A stretch of DNA of 64,000 nucleotides from assembly GCA_010015655.1 (NCBI GenBank), contig ML976685.1, positions 55,496-119,495 on the forward strand, given 5' to 3'. The notes under the pieces are model-generated. The model saw nothing but the letters and a program-made list of their open reading frames with translations, had not been told where the DNA came from and searched no databases. This DNA comes from Bimuria novae-zelandiae CBS 107.79. Its lineage: Eukaryota > Ascomycota > Dothideomycetes > Pleosporales > Didymosphaeriaceae. The position numbers were made by a program, and so were the translations under genes. Within the stretch, counting starts at the first letter, position 1; the number at the start of each line of letters is the position of its first letter. This document shows, piece by piece, positions 1-11,723 of the stretch.

Positions 1-179
1 TCCACCGTATCAGCGATATCGGCATGATGCCAACCGAGTAGTAAAAAGCGATAAATATCAAGTCGACGACGTGGATCAAGGCCACGGCTCTTCGTTATAA
101 GCTGTTGAGGCAATGCTGGCGGGCGACGCGCTTGTGCGGGCGTAAGGGGACAACTACTAACGCCATGGGCTTGAAACAT
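1..179 (-). mobile_element. Tc1/mariner-type transposase, N-terminal fragment (runs off left edge)
   Basis: A reading frame on the minus strand starts with ATG at 179-177 and stays open for 59 codons to the window edge. It has a proline-rich start, then LDPRRRLDIYRFLLLGWHHA and DIADTV, which resembles the first helix-turn-helix of IS630/Tc1-mariner DDE transposases of fungi. Only the DNA-binding start is visible; the DDE core, if present, lies beyond position 1. The family call rests on the look of the helix-turn-helix, not on a catalytic motif. No terminal inverted repeat could be placed between 180 and 263. The element sits directly upstream of the broken MFS gene, so it may have removed or displaced that gene's 5' part. 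Confidence 0.5.
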
Positions 180-263
180 GGACTTCTCCACCAAAAAAAG
201 CGTTAGTATAGCCCTATACACGTATTTGCACAGCTTCAAGTCTTACGAGCGAGTATTCTACGG

Positions 264-915
264 ATGGTGGGCCGTTATCAACGCGTCATAGTCAAATTCA
301 CGATTTGTATGGGAGTTTGGCGGGGGCGCGCGAATTTCGCGATGGCGCCAAGATTTCTACCGATTATTGCACGCGATAGATTGTGCCCTACGGACCAGCG
401 CGTAATCGTCGAACTCGAAGAAATCGAACAAGACGTACATCAACGACGAAATGTAACCGAACAAGGGTGGACGGTACTGTTCACAAACCGACCTTTGTTC
501 CATCGACTATGGAGAGCGTCCCTATTACAATTCATGGCGCAGATGTGTGGGAACACGTCGATGAAGTATTATCTGCCGTCTATTTTTATGAGTCTAGGTA
601 TCGAGAGGAAGCTGACGCTCATGATCGGTGGTATCGAAAGCACGTTAAAGATTGGGTGCACAGTTATAGACGCCTGGCTTGTGGATAGATATGGGCGGAG
701 GCTAATCCTCGTTGTGTCCTGCCTCGTCATGAGTCTTGCGCTGCTGGTAGGCACACATCCATTTCGACGAGCCGATAGCTGACATTCAGCAGTTGAACGG
801 CGCACTGCCACTGGCGTACCCTAAGAACATCAATCACACTGCCAACTACGTCTGCATACTGTTCATCTTCATCTACACGTTTGGCTACTCGATAGGGTTC
901 GGACCGGCAGCATAG
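264..915 (+). pseudogene. MFS sugar/quinate-type transporter, 5' relic (split gene, part 1)
   Basis: The reading frame from 264 to about 780 holds the middle of a sugar-porter MFS protein: LLQFMAQMCGNTSMKYYLP (TM7 region of quinate/hexose permeases), then GGIESTLKIGCTVID and the loop VDRYGRRL. A frameshift lies near 770-785; the next frame continues with NGALPLAYPKNINH and ends FGYSIGFGPAA at the copia insertion. The codon at 913-915 is TAG where the family has TGG (W), a G-to-A change inside the target-site duplication. The N-terminal third of the transporter is absent; a transposase fragment lies immediately upstream. The gene continues at 16275. Residues before about 350 do not match the family and the true exon start is unknown. 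Confidence 0.85.
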
Positions 916-1122
916 TGTTAGATTGAAGGGTGTTCTTAATAAAATTAAATAATAATTAATTGATCGTCGTTCTCCTGCTGTGGGAGGTAGCATCTATATA
1001 ACTATAAAGACATCCCTTGCTTTATTATAGAATGTATCTCATGCAAGGGAGGAATATATCTTATATAAGGGTACAGGTGCGCCAGCCACCTTGTAGAATG
1101 CAAAAGACTATGTAATCAGACA
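916..1122 (-). repeat. 3' LTR of copia A
   Basis: 207 bp, starting tgttag and ending cagaca on the plus strand (TGTC...AACA read on the element strand). It aligns end to end with 12951-13157; nearly all differences are C/T or G/A transitions. Confidence 0.88.
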
Positions 1123-2199
1123 CACCCCCTTAGCTTAGGCTTATCCTTAAGCTAGAGACTATCTGTTAATAAGTAGACAGACTTATCTTTTATAGTTTAG
1201 TTTTAAAAGCCTCTATTCTTTACTCTAGCTTAAGCAGGTTAACTTCTTTATTAGTAATCTTATCCTTAATCTCTATAAGTCCTAGTTTATCTAGAAACTT
1301 GCTCTATTTATTAGCTAATAAGGCTTTTATAAGTCTATCTATAACTATATCTTCTAAGTATTAATAGTTTACCTTAATCGTCCCTAGTGCGACTTCTTGT
1401 CTTAGCTAGTAATTATAGATATTTATATAACGGAGCTTCGTCTGTAGCTTAGTAATCTCTTTAGTAATAAGTTAAATTATTTACTAATTATTATAATTAA
1501 TAATAATAAGGGAATTGCTAAGGTTAATCTTTAGCTCCTTTAGTAATTAGGATATAAATAGAGCCTCTTTAGCAACCTGCGAGAGGGCTAGTAATTTAGC
1601 CTTTATAGTTAATATAATAACTATATCTTGCTTATTTGCTTTCCATGCAATTAGGCTACTAAATAATTTAATAATATATCTCTATAAGCTCTTGCGATTA
1701 AGCGTATTATTAATAAAAGATATATTACTTGCCACTTTTAAAGTATTTACACCCCTAAGCTAAAGACCCAATAATTAGGTATTAGCAAGATAAAGGAGAA
1801 CTTAGTTAGTAACTACTTAGTAATCTTTACTTAAGTTTAATAAAAATTATAATAGTTAAAAACTTATAAAAGTAATATTTAGTCGCGTAGTTACTATAGC
1901 GTAGAGGATTAAACTTATCTTTTATTAATATTAATTAACTTTAGTCTTGCTAGCGAGTCCTAAGCGTAGGAGTAGTTTAATTACTACTATTAAGGTATTA
2001 TAGTAAATCTTATAGTAATTAACGAGGCGCGATATTTTATTGATATATAAAGCTTAAAATAGCTAGAGATTTTAATTTAGTTAATCCCTAATAACTTTAA
2101 CTCCTAAAAACTACTATAGGTTATTACTACTAGTAAGTATAAATTTAGTACCTATTACTGCTAAAATAGCTTTAGTAGCTTGCTTCTATAACTTATCGT

Positions 2200-2560
2200 A
2201 AGCAATAATAAGGTTATTTATATAGAAAAAGATAATAATGCTATCCTTAATAAGATAGCATAGCTCGTAGGGTACTATTTCAAAGCCAATATCGCGGAGC
2301 GTTGATGTGAACTCTCTCTGCCAAAGTAATGGAGATATGCGCAGTCCGTAGAGTGCTTTGTGTAGTTAGAGGACTGTGCCTGCTCGAGAGTAGCCGCGGG
2401 GCATTCTCATGTAGATTTCTCTGTCCAGTTTTGCGTGAACGAAAGCGTTGGTAACGTCGTGTTAGATAAGCTCTAGGTCGAATCGAGCTATAACTACTAT
2501 AAGCATGCGGAAGGATCGTCCTATAAGCGTTGCAGCGTAGGTTTCTTGTAATATAAAATA
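2200..2560 (-). pseudogene. Copia A reverse transcriptase relic
   Basis: The minus strand reads as a copia reverse transcriptase: DVTNAFVHAKLDREIYMRMP, then KALYGLRISPLLWQREF, then IIIFFYINNLIIAYDK, where the catalytic DD of YVDD has become NN. This stretch (about 2276-2560) has ordinary GC content and few stops, in sharp contrast with the TA-rich sequence on both sides. Reverse transcriptase copies the element RNA into DNA. The domain lies downstream of where integrase should be, which is the copia order. It is clearly inactive: in-frame stops surround it. Confidence 0.85.
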
Positions 2561-3196
2561 TCTTTATTAATTACCTCTTATAACTAGTCATGCCTTGCAC
2601 TTCTATAGTTAATAGTATTTATTAAACTTATAGGTATATACCTATATATAATTAAGGATCTAATATCCTACTACTTTTACTAAGGAGGTAGCTACCTTAC
2701 TTTAGAACTTTATCTTATAGTAACTTTAAAAATAGGATTTCTCAGCTTCTCTTTATAAGTAATATAGTAGATAATCCTCGAGTTTGTCTTTGCAGGTAGG
2801 TGGTTCTAGTAAAAAGCTTTAGTAAGGTTTTTTACTAGCAGCGATTATACGCTTTAGCTCTGCCTTATTAAACATCTTTCTATTAATAAGACTACAGGGT
2901 CCTACTTCTATGCCTGCTATAAAAGCGGCGGCCTAAGAGCTCGTTTATTGTTGCCTAGTCTGCACTATTAGGGATAGTTTAGCTTAATTACCTTCTACTA
3001 TTAGTTATATAAGAAGTGTTACTAGTAGTAGCATTAAGAAAAGCGTTAAATATTTATATTTAACTTTTTTACTTTACCTATACTTAAAAGCTTTTTTAAC
3101 CTCTTCCTCTAATGCTTTACTAATTATTTTATTTTTAAAAAAGGACTTAATAGCTTGCTTTTACTAAAGTAAGAAAGGTAATTTTATTAATTATAC

Positions 3197-3652
3197 TGTT
3201 AAGATCCCAAAGAGGTAGCTATTCTCTAAGGGGCTAAGGTTGGTTCTCGGGCAGGAGTACTGGTAGGACAGGAGAGGGTTGTAGTGATAGCTTGCGCCTG
3301 TCACTGAGGGCGTTAGTATCGAAGGTGTGTACAGCATAATTAAATCAACAAGGTTGCTTATTCAGATCTAAACGATAGATTGATAAACAGGTTGAACACA
3401 CATATCCAGAGGGATATTCGAGCTCTCTATATACCCGTAGGCTTTCTTCTGTCATTACCCGTTTCTGTGCCATCATGACCTTGGTCTGATGGTACTGGCA
3501 TCAGTGATGGTACTGCCATTACTGTCTTGGCGTGATGGTGTGGCTTGGCGTGAGGGTACATCACGTGACCTCGGTAGTGCGGTCCCACTATGGGTTACCC
3601 CGCCATGGCCGCCGTTGGCCCTCCTTTACTGCCGCTCGTTCAGATCCTAACA
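3197..3652 (-). mobile_element. Solo LTR, family C, copy 1
   Basis: 456 bp starting TGTTAAGATC and ending GATCCTAACA, flanked by perfect 5-bp duplications tatac (3192-3196 and 3653-3657). It is an inverted copy of the LTR at 13389-13841. No internal retrotransposon sequence adjoins it, so it is a solo LTR left by LTR-LTR recombination. It inserted into copia A after A arrived and is far less TA-rich than its surroundings, so it is probably younger than the main mutation wave. Confidence 0.9.
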
Positions 3653-4893
3653 TATACCTAAACTACTATCTCTTTTAATATACTATATATAAGGTTATCT
3701 ATTAGGTCTTTAGATTTGCCTAAGAACATAATATCCTCGTCGAATATTACGTTGTAAGTACTAATTATCTTTACTAGGGAGGGGATCTATATCCTTTAAA
3801 TATTAATTAATTTATAGCTAACTAAATAGCTTATTTAAGTTTTAAAATTTAGCTGCTAGAGCTTGCTCTTGCCACGTTTAGTATTATTAGTTATAGTAAA
3901 GGCTTTACAGCTATAGGCTTTTAAGTAAGTTTAATTTAGCTTCTTTAGTTAGGTAATAACGCTATTTTGAAAAGCTATTATTATAAAAAACACTTCGTAT
4001 AGTAATCGCTATTAATTAGCGTAGTTTAAGGTTTAATTATAGAGGTAGACTACGGCTTAGGTAATCTTAGGCTATATTTACTAAGGTAAGTTAGAGTTAA
4101 GTTATATTATACACGCTTTCTCCTTAATTATACCTCTTAAGCGCTTAGCCCCTTTATTTTATACTTAAATATTAGATGCTAAGGGCTCGATCTTAATTCC
4201 CTGCGCTAAGCACTACTTCTTAACATTTACTTTAATAAAGAAGATTTTGTTATTAGATTTAATTAGTTTTACTATAGTATTATATTATACTTTTATAAAT
4301 ACTATAAAAGTATTAAGTTACTTAATAATAGATCGTGCTAGGCAATTATTCTTAAAATAGAAGTCCTATATAAAGCTAGAGAATTAATTAGTAATTAGTA
4401 TTTAGCTCTTCTCTCTTATTAAGCTTTTTACTTTATAGTTATAAAAATTAATTATAACTTACTTACTAGGGCTTTTAGTTAGCTCCTTAGCTTACTAGCG
4501 TATTTATTATTTTAGTTTTGCTTTACCGCAAGCGTTATACTTAATAGTAAAAAGGCCTTTAATCCTTACCCCCTTAAATTACTATATAAGGTGTTCGAGA
4601 GCCTAAGGGCCTAGATAGCCTAATTATTAGTACTAAGTTAATATATTTACATTCTACGGTCTTTGTTTAGTGCGTGTGTTAGTCTTGTAGGTGGCATGTG
4701 TAGCTTTAGTAGGAGTACCTGTAGGCCTTATCTTGTATTCTAACACCTACTATCTATGTAACTCTTAAAGTTCTACTAGTATAGTATTATTTTTTCTCCT
4801 TAGAGTTGTTAGGTCTACCTTTATGTCCTACTAAAGGCCTTGCCTCTAGAGTAATTAGAATAATATAAGGTTATAGAGCAGATTAGGACAATA
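3653..4893 (-). pseudogene. Copia A interior, probable integrase region (unreadable)
   Basis: TA-rich sequence between the solo LTR and element B. By position in copia A (between the reverse transcriptase at 2200-2560 and the protease segment at 11105-11454) it should encode integrase. I could not read a convincing motif through the stops. A short stretch near 4650-4760 keeps ordinary composition but no recognisable domain. Confidence 0.4.
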
Positions 4894-5162
4894 TGTCGGA
4901 TTAACAACTTCAACGGCCTTAGGCATGTTACAAGGAAGGTGCGTGTGCGGAGGAGCGAGCATTCTGTCAATAGTTATCAAGGCCTCTATCGTGTTGCAAA
5001 ACACTATGTGTATAGAGCGAACCCCATATGGGACTAGCTTCCATACCCCGCGATATACTTCACTCCTCAGTAGATAGAACGAGAAAACAAGCATTAATCA
5101 ACCCAATGTAACTCGTTATTAAGTATTTCCTTTTAGCACTAGTGTAACAAGTCCTCCTAACA
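4894..5162 (+). repeat. 5' LTR of copia B
   Basis: 269 bp, same length as the copies at 10836-11104 and 11455-11723. The end reads cctcctaaca where the other two copies have cctcccgaca. All differences from the 3' LTR seen by eye are C/T or G/A. Confidence 0.9.
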
Positions 5163-7259
5163 CTAATTAGTAATCGCGAGAAGCTATCACAGACAGTAAG
5201 GAAGAAGAGATAGGCTATTAATAACCTAACGTAAGAAATCTCGGGTTAATACAGACTGTGCTAAGAATAGAGCAAGGTAGAGATAACACGAAGCACTTTT
5301 AACTAACCTCTAAAGCTACTAATTTAGGCTAATCCGCGGATATAGAGCGCGTTAGCAACGCATTATAATTTACTATATAAATATCTTTAGACGACCTAGT
5401 TACGTACACTAACACACGTTAGAAATAACTAACTAACAAGACAGCTACATTAATAACGAGTTAACACCGCTAGTATAATAGTAGATAACTAGAGTAGCGA
5501 TAGCGCAGCAGACGATACTAATACTTAAGCTTAAGCTTAACTACGCGATAATTAGTTAAAGCATAGCTTAAGTAAACGCCAGGAAGCTGCTTCGCGCTAG
5601 GCTAAATACACTATAAAGTACCTTATAGGAGACTGCCTATATCTAGTAGCGCTAGAATCTGTTAACACATCTCTCTAGGACGTACCTATACTAATAGACG
5701 CAGACGAGATGCACGCAATAACCTAGGTTACTAAAATTATTTATAATTATAACGTATTAATAGCCTAGGACGACGATCTATGTGCAGACTACTACTACGA
5801 TTTTAAAAAATAGATAAAGGAGCTATTCTATAAGGTTGACCGTAATATACTAAAATCTCTAAAGATGGTCCTACGGCATAGAGGAGTCTACACAGGCAAT
5901 AATCGCGCGAGGCTTGCTAATTCCCTCTATAATCTATCTACTCTAGAGAATACTCCCGAATAGGACCCTGTGGAATTTAAAGCTATAATATTCGACCAAC
6001 GATTAAGGGCATACAAGCGCCAGTAGAACGTAAAACGGACACCTCTAATAGCTAAGTAACAACAACTATAGCAGGACAGTCTACTAGCTAGTATACATGC
6101 ACTGCAGTCACAGTAGCCAGAGCACTTATAGTAAGACAGGTAGTAGTAAGAGTAATTACAGCAAAGCGAATAGCACGGAGTAGGACACGACGCTCGAAAC
6201 CAATCTAAAATACGAAAGCTATAACTAATACACTAGATAAATAAAATCTAACTACTAAGATAGAGTAATAATAGTTAATAACCGCACTTTATAAGTGGTG
6301 CGCTTAGAGAACCTTAGTCTTAGTAATAGTAGGAACAAGATACGTAATTATAGTAATAGCGACTATAAACACAGGCACGACCGCCAGCGATTGCATATCG
6401 CGAAATTACGCCATTTCCACAACAACCTGTAAACAGTGTACCGGGCAGACCACCAGAGCTACTATATAACCTATATAAGACACTGCCGCCGCGCTAGTCC
6501 CGTAATAACCAACTTAACGCTAACACAATTACGCAGTTCTCTAAGCTTTAGGATAATAATAAGAAATACACAAGAGATGTGTATAATCTGCTTAATAATA
6601 AAATTAAGATCTTCTTTAGCATCTGTTGGCAGGTGGACATCCATAAAGAGTAGTTCCACGCTGTGTTTCCCCATATTCTTACTAGGCGAGCAGAGATGTT
6701 CTATATACAAGTTATAGACAGAGGTAACAGCTTTTCTAATGCGTACACAGTAATCAAGAACCACTTTAATCACGACGTCTACTATTAACACTACTATATA
6801 AACTAGATAACTATAACCTTCGCCCGTACGCGTATAGAGAACCCTAATAAGAGCTTATATAAGGTGCTATAGATATTACTTAACAAGCTATAATTATGCC
6901 AACGCGCGCTTAGTAAGAACTTTAAAAGTAAAAATACCTTATATATAACTATTATTAACGCGTGCTAAGGAGTTCTAGAACTTAAAATAGCACTCTTTAA
7001 GCTAGCCACAATCTACGAAGAACTCTTTATAGACCTATAGTCTATAGTTAAGACGCACCTTGCACGTTAGCAAACAAGGTAAATACTTATAGAGAGTAAG
7101 ATAATCGCTATAGACTAGTACTACCTTAACCGCTACTATAACAATAGGAATAGAAGAACTTAAAGAGAATTTAAAGGCAAAGGCGGATTCGCAGGCGGAT
7201 TCTAAGGAGGCTAAGGCAACAAAGATAATTAGCGCTTTAATAGCAATAATAGCAGACGT

Positions 7260-7440
7260 GAATTTACAACGCCACGCTGGAAGAAGAAGTGCTTTGTCTG
7301 CCAGAAAGAGGGCTACTAGTTAACTAACCATACTAATAAGGAACGCAAAGCTGCCCGCACATAGTTCTTCTCCGCATGTCACTTTACAGGCACACTACTG
7401 CCTGCAGACTTCTCTGTGCACCTTGCAGAGTATAAAGGTA
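7260..7440 (+). pseudogene. Copia B gag zinc-knuckle relic
   Basis: KKKCFVCQKEGY followed by a stop (TAG, probably from TGG) and then TNHTNKE gives the CX2C...H core of the nucleocapsid CCHC knuckle; the last Cys position reads Arg. In intact elements this knuckle binds the element RNA in the particle. Composition here is near normal for about 180 bp. Confidence 0.7.
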
Positions 7441-7559
7441 GTAAGAACTACGAGGACGATAACAATGACAGTAATTAGCAGTATAACATTAATAATTAGT
7501 AATTCATAACTATGTACGCGGAATATTAATTTTTTAAAGAGTAATAACTTATAGATTAA

Positions 7560-7994
7560 GTGTTTATACACTATATCTCTAGTAAAGATATATATAGTAG
7601 AGACGTACCGTCATCACCAGCGTCGCAATTCCTTATTGAGGACCAATACACGCGATCTGTGTACCAAGGAATCCTCCCTAATACAGGCGCCGCCAATGTA
7701 TCTACAGTCGGTAAGGAACAGTACCTCGCACTCATACAGGAAGACCCAACGGTCACGATGGACACATCTACGGCAGGAAAAACGTCTATCAAATTCGGAA
7801 AAGGCAGTGTTACGGTGTCTATCGGCACTGCACAGATTCCGACAGAGATTGGAAAAATCGACTTTGAGGTGCTAGATGCGCCCACACCGTTCTTGCTATG
7901 CCTTGCGGACATGGACAGGCTGAAGGTCTACTTTAACAACACTACAGATGAGCTCGTCCAGGGCAATGTACGCATCCCCGTAATCCGCAAATAG
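7560..7994 (+). pseudogene. Copia B aspartic protease relic (open frame of 144 codons)
   Basis: An open frame of 144 codons with ordinary composition inside the TA-rich element. The active-site motif reads NTGAANVS, where copia-type elements have DTGA(A)N; Asp to Asn needs one G-to-A change and removes the catalytic residue. Downstream, GKIDFEVLDAPTPFLLCLAD fits the second half of the retropepsin fold. In the element this enzyme would cut the Gag-Pol polyprotein. The frame begins after a stop and is not a gene of its own. Confidence 0.8.
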
Positions 7995-8039
7995 AGACAT
8001 CTGTGGTTCTATCTCAATAAGAGAGAGCGTGCAACTACA

Positions 8040-9040
8040 TTTCTCACAGAGACAGAGTTAAGATAGCTCTATTGCCATTTTAGACACCTAGCTATTATAA
8101 GACTAGCTAGGCTCTTGAAAGATGCTAGTCACAATAACTTTAAAGAAAGAACTCTTAAGCAAATTATAAAGTTTTACTATTATTATTAGCTTAATAGCTC
8201 TGCACTGCGCCGCTTTAAGTTCACCTTTAAGGATAACTATTACTTTAACTACGAAATCCTTGTGGATGTGATATACTTAAGAAGCAAGCTTATATTATAT
8301 ATAGTAGATTTAGTAACTTCGTTTTAAGGCGCAAAGTTTCTTAACGCTATTTTAGCTAAGGAGATATAGCAGGCACTGCGGATGTTGTAAATTAATACCT
8401 ACTAAGGACCACCAGACATTCTTACACATAACGTAGGCACGAACTTCGTAAGTGCAGAATTTCGCGTAGAAGCAAAGATTATGGGAGTCACATGCAAATA
8501 AGTACCTACAGAGGCACATTAGTCTGTTGGCAAGATAGAGAGGTATTACGCGCCCCTGCACCGCGCATAGGATATACTCTACGCTGAGCTTGCTGGCACT
8601 ATATCTAATAAAGTAATTCTTTAGATAGCCGTAAGAGCTGTTAATAACACAGTAGGCCCTAATAGTCTAGTTTTAACTTTACTTGTCTTTGGCGCATACC
8701 CACGTATAACTATAGAGTTACCGCCGTTACTATTAATAGTCAAGCGCAGCGAGGCTATTTAAAAAGTAATAAAAGAACTACGTAAGCTTATTACTAAACG
8801 CTAGGTTATAAATGCGTTAAACACCCGCAACGGACCTAATACCGCAGACATGCTTGCGCTCCCGCTACAAAGCGAGGTTTTGGTATAGAGAGAAAAGGAT
8901 GGATGGAATGGCCCATACAAAATCGCTGCTATAGACGGCCATAACGTCACTGTCGACATGGTCAATGGCCTGACAATATTTCGGTCGACAGTTATCAAGC
9001 CGTACTATAGACTAGACCACCTCTAGAGTAACTTTAATAC
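8040..9040 (+). pseudogene. Copia B integrase relic
   Basis: Read through stops, the plus strand gives a GAG-pre-integrase segment (YCHFRHLAIIRLARLLKDAS near 8070-8130), core fragments GTNFVSAEFRVEAKIMGVTC and KIERYYAPLHRA (8420-8570), and a C-terminal segment DGWNGPYKIAAIDGHNVTVD (8895-8960), typical of fungal copia integrases. An Asp of the DDE core appears lost (HNVGTNF). The stretch 8810-9000 is nearly free of RIP-type change. Confidence 0.8.
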
Positions 9041-9459
9041 GCCGCAGTAGCAGCACGCGTTACCTATAGATATAATAGTACTACTAGCAAAGTAACTACG
9101 CAAAAGAGGCCGCCCACTAGGATTAAGGAATAAGAGGAAGGTAAACGTTTACATTACTAAGAAGGAAGAGGCCGACCTTAAGCTCGCTATAAAGCTACGT
9201 AATAATAGAGTTATTATAACACTTAGCGCACCTTTTAAGGCATTTAATAATTAAGAAATTAGTAACCTAGTAGGCCGTAGAGTATTTAAGTTTAAATAAT
9301 ATAATTAGGAAGTGCATAGTAGAATTTATATATTTAAGTCGCGTCTAGTGCGAGAAGTTAAAGGAAAGACAACTAAGCCCTATAAAAAATCCTGTCTTAT
9401 TATTTAAGGATACTAGGACTATAGTAAGGAGGCTATCTTAACGTAATCTTTAACTATTT

Positions 9460-10500
9460 AACGCTATAGCCAGCGTGTAATTATAGCCCTAGCACCTATG
9501 CTCGTATAACATAAGATAAATCTTAAGCTCCGCGATATAACGCAGGCATATCTATAGGCGTAGATAAATTTTAAGAGAATAATACTAGCACACCTCCCTA
9601 CTAAGCTAGCACTTAGATATCCAGAAGGCACGCTGCTCCATGTGATCAAGCTACTATATGGAATCACGGAAGCAGAAGTCCATTAGTGGACAACGTACTA
9701 CAGATATTACTATAAGGAACTAGACATGTCTACGTTAATATATAACCCATGCTTGTTAGTAATAAATAGTAACGTAGATAACTTTAGCATAGTTAGTATA
9801 TAGACTAATAATACCTTTATGCTTAGAATAGCCACATTCTCAGCGCATGAAGAGAAAATGCTTAAGAAGGTATAGTTTAGATTAAAGCTAAAGACTATGC
9901 TAACACCAGACGCGCAACTAGACTTTAATAGCTATATACTTATAATAGATGCTAGCAATATAGATAACTACAAAGCAACCCTGAACCTTAAGCAGAAGGG
10001 ATAAGGAGGAAAGATTAAGCTTATAGACATTAATACTCCTAATCGCGCGTAATAGTACACTAAATAGCGCGCCCGCGGGGCGTACATCGCATTAACATAT
10101 TAACTAGAAGCGTCTTTTAACTTATCTATAGTAGCTTAAGCGTAGTAACCTTTTAATAAGGACATTAAGGCGCTTAATAAGCGCCTTAAATAGCAGATAG
10201 AGAATCTTAACCGTGGACTACGCTACATACCTATCACCCTTATTAACGCTAAGCTAATAGTATTTGTGGATAGCTCCTTTGCTAATAACAAGGACCTTAG
10301 CTCGCAGCTAGGCTTTATACTTATGCTTATTAATAAGTCTATAGATAGTAATAATACCTTTATAATCTATAGCAATATAATACACTATAGCTTAATAAAG
10401 TATAAGCGTGTTACACGGAGCGTACTAGCCTCTAAGATCTATAGCATAGTTAACGGGTTCGACATAGACATTGCTATTACTACTACTCTATAAATAATTA
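9460..10500 (+). pseudogene. Copia B reverse transcriptase and RNase H relic
   Basis: LLYGITEAEVH (9645-9690) matches the ALYG-hP-A-HW motif of copia reverse transcriptase; the following residues read as stop codons where Trp is expected. RNase H is recognisable from FVDSSFANNKDLSSQLGF (about 10265-10320), inside an open frame of 75 codons. Integrase upstream of reverse transcriptase establishes a copia rather than gypsy order. Confidence 0.8.
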
Positions 10501-10835
10501 TAAAGTGCCTTAGTCTGCCCGCAGTTCCCTTAGTTATTTGTACAGACTCGTACTCCCTATACGAGTGCCTTGTAAAGCTTAGGACAACTAAGGAAAAGCG
10601 CCTTATAATTAACATTATGGCACTGCGCCAGTCATACGAACGCCGCGAGATTATAGAGATCTAATAGATTAATGGCGAAGACAACCCTGCGGACGCTTTT
10701 ATAAAGGCATTACTAAACCGCGCCCTGGAACGATTTGTTAATAGCAATAAGGTAATAGTCTAAGTTAAGGGCTAGGTGTAAAGGCTAATACTCTCTGCCT
10801 AGCGTATTTAATATCGAGAAAGAAAAGACTTCTAG

Positions 10836-11104
10836 TGTCGGATTAACAACTTTAACAGCCTTAGGCATGTTACAAGGAAGGTGCGTGTGCGGAGGAGCGA
10901 GCATTCTGTTAATAGTTATCAAGGCCTCTATCGTGTTGCAAAACACTATGTGTATGGAGCGAACCCCATATGGGACTAGCTTCCATACCCCGCGATATAC
11001 TTCACTCCTCAGTAGATAGAACGAGAAAACAAGCATCAATCAACCTAATGTAACTCGTTATCAAGTATTTCCTTTTAGCACTAGTGCAACAAGTCCTCCC
11101 GACA
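10836..11104 (+). repeat. 3' LTR of copia B
   Basis: 269 bp, TGTCGG...CCGACA. It is followed by cttag (11105-11109), which is the reverse complement of ctaag on the far side of the opposed LTR (11724-11728). Confidence 0.9.
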
Positions 11105-11454
11105 CTTAGAATTAAATTATCGCATACTCCCACTCTAACTCGAATTACTAAGGCTAATAATAAGTAACTAGATAGACGTAAGATTACTAAAATTCTAATA
11201 AGCTTTAACGCTACCTTTATCTATACTAACCTAAATACGTACCTATTATAATGCTTAGCTATACTCGATTTAGGCATAACCTGCCATATCTTTAACGACA
11301 TCGATCGTTTTGTCTTATACTAGCCACCGGCGCCAGGAGACTTTATATAGGCAGGGAATATATAAATATAGATTAAAGGATACAAGAGCGTCTATCTTAA
11401 CGTATAAAGTGTAAGTAGTAATTAAATAATATAATTAAATAATATTACCTATTG
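11105..11454 (+). other. Inverted 350-bp segment of copia A (protease region) between opposed B LTRs
   Basis: The plus strand reads as a copia protease segment: LDLGITCHIFNDIDRFVLYW and then PPAPGDFIWAGN (the last W as TAG). Copia A is on the minus strand, so this piece is backwards relative to its parent element. The flanks show why. Left of the right-hand LTR is tattg (11450-11454), whose reverse complement caata equals the 5' flank of element B (4889-4893). Right of the left-hand LTR is cttag, whose reverse complement ctaag equals the flank at 11724-11728. Flipping this segment restores both target duplications and places protease on the minus strand between gag and the rest of A. Recombination between two inverted LTRs produces exactly this. 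Confidence 0.9.
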
Positions 11455-11723
11455 TGTCGGGAGGACTTGTTGCACTAGTGCTAAAAGGAAATACTTGATA
11501 ACGAGTTACATTGGGTTGATTGATGCTTGTTTTCTCGTTCTATCTACTGAGGAGTGAAGTATATCGCGGGGTATGGAAGCTAGTCCCATATGGGGTTCGC
11601 TCCATACACATAGTGTTTTGCAACACGATAGAGGCCTTGATAACTATTGACAGAATGCTCGCTCCTCCGCACACGCACCTTCCTTGTAACATGCCTAAGG
11701 CCGTTGAAGTTGTTAATCCGACA
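11455..11723 (-). mobile_element. Solo LTR of copia B family, inverted
   Basis: 269 bp, the reverse complement of the B LTRs, TGTCGG...CCGACA. It appears to be the least mutated of the three copies. Its original target duplication is CTAAG (11724-11728 and, after undoing the inversion, 11105-11109). No B interior adjoins it. Confidence 0.9.

Larger units (their letters stand above)
4894..11104 (+). mobile_element. Ty1/copia LTR retrotransposon B (full length, degraded)
   Basis: Two 269-bp LTRs (4894-5162 and 10836-11104) begin TGTCGG and end in (C/T)C(C/T)(G/A)ACA, giving 6-bp terminal inverted repeats. About 5.67 kb lies between them. Plus-strand relics appear in copia order: zinc knuckle (about 7280-7345), protease (7560-7994), integrase (8040-9040), reverse transcriptase and RNase H (about 9460-10500). 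A purine tract (gagaaagaaaagac) precedes the 3' LTR. The LTRs differ at about ten positions by eye, all transitions. The left flank is caata; its partner is not at the right end but, inverted, at 11450-11454, because of the rearrangement described at 11105-11454. Confidence 0.92.

Noticed and set aside
178..288. Plus-strand frame with FYGWWAV, resembling an MFS start
   Set aside because: Only 36 codons, it overlaps the start of the opposite transposase, and it is not in frame with the transporter relic.
6436..6791. Overlapping open frames of 93 and 106 codons on both strands in copia B
   Set aside because: They lie in the gag part of the element, have no domain, and mirror each other; explained by a less mutated patch.
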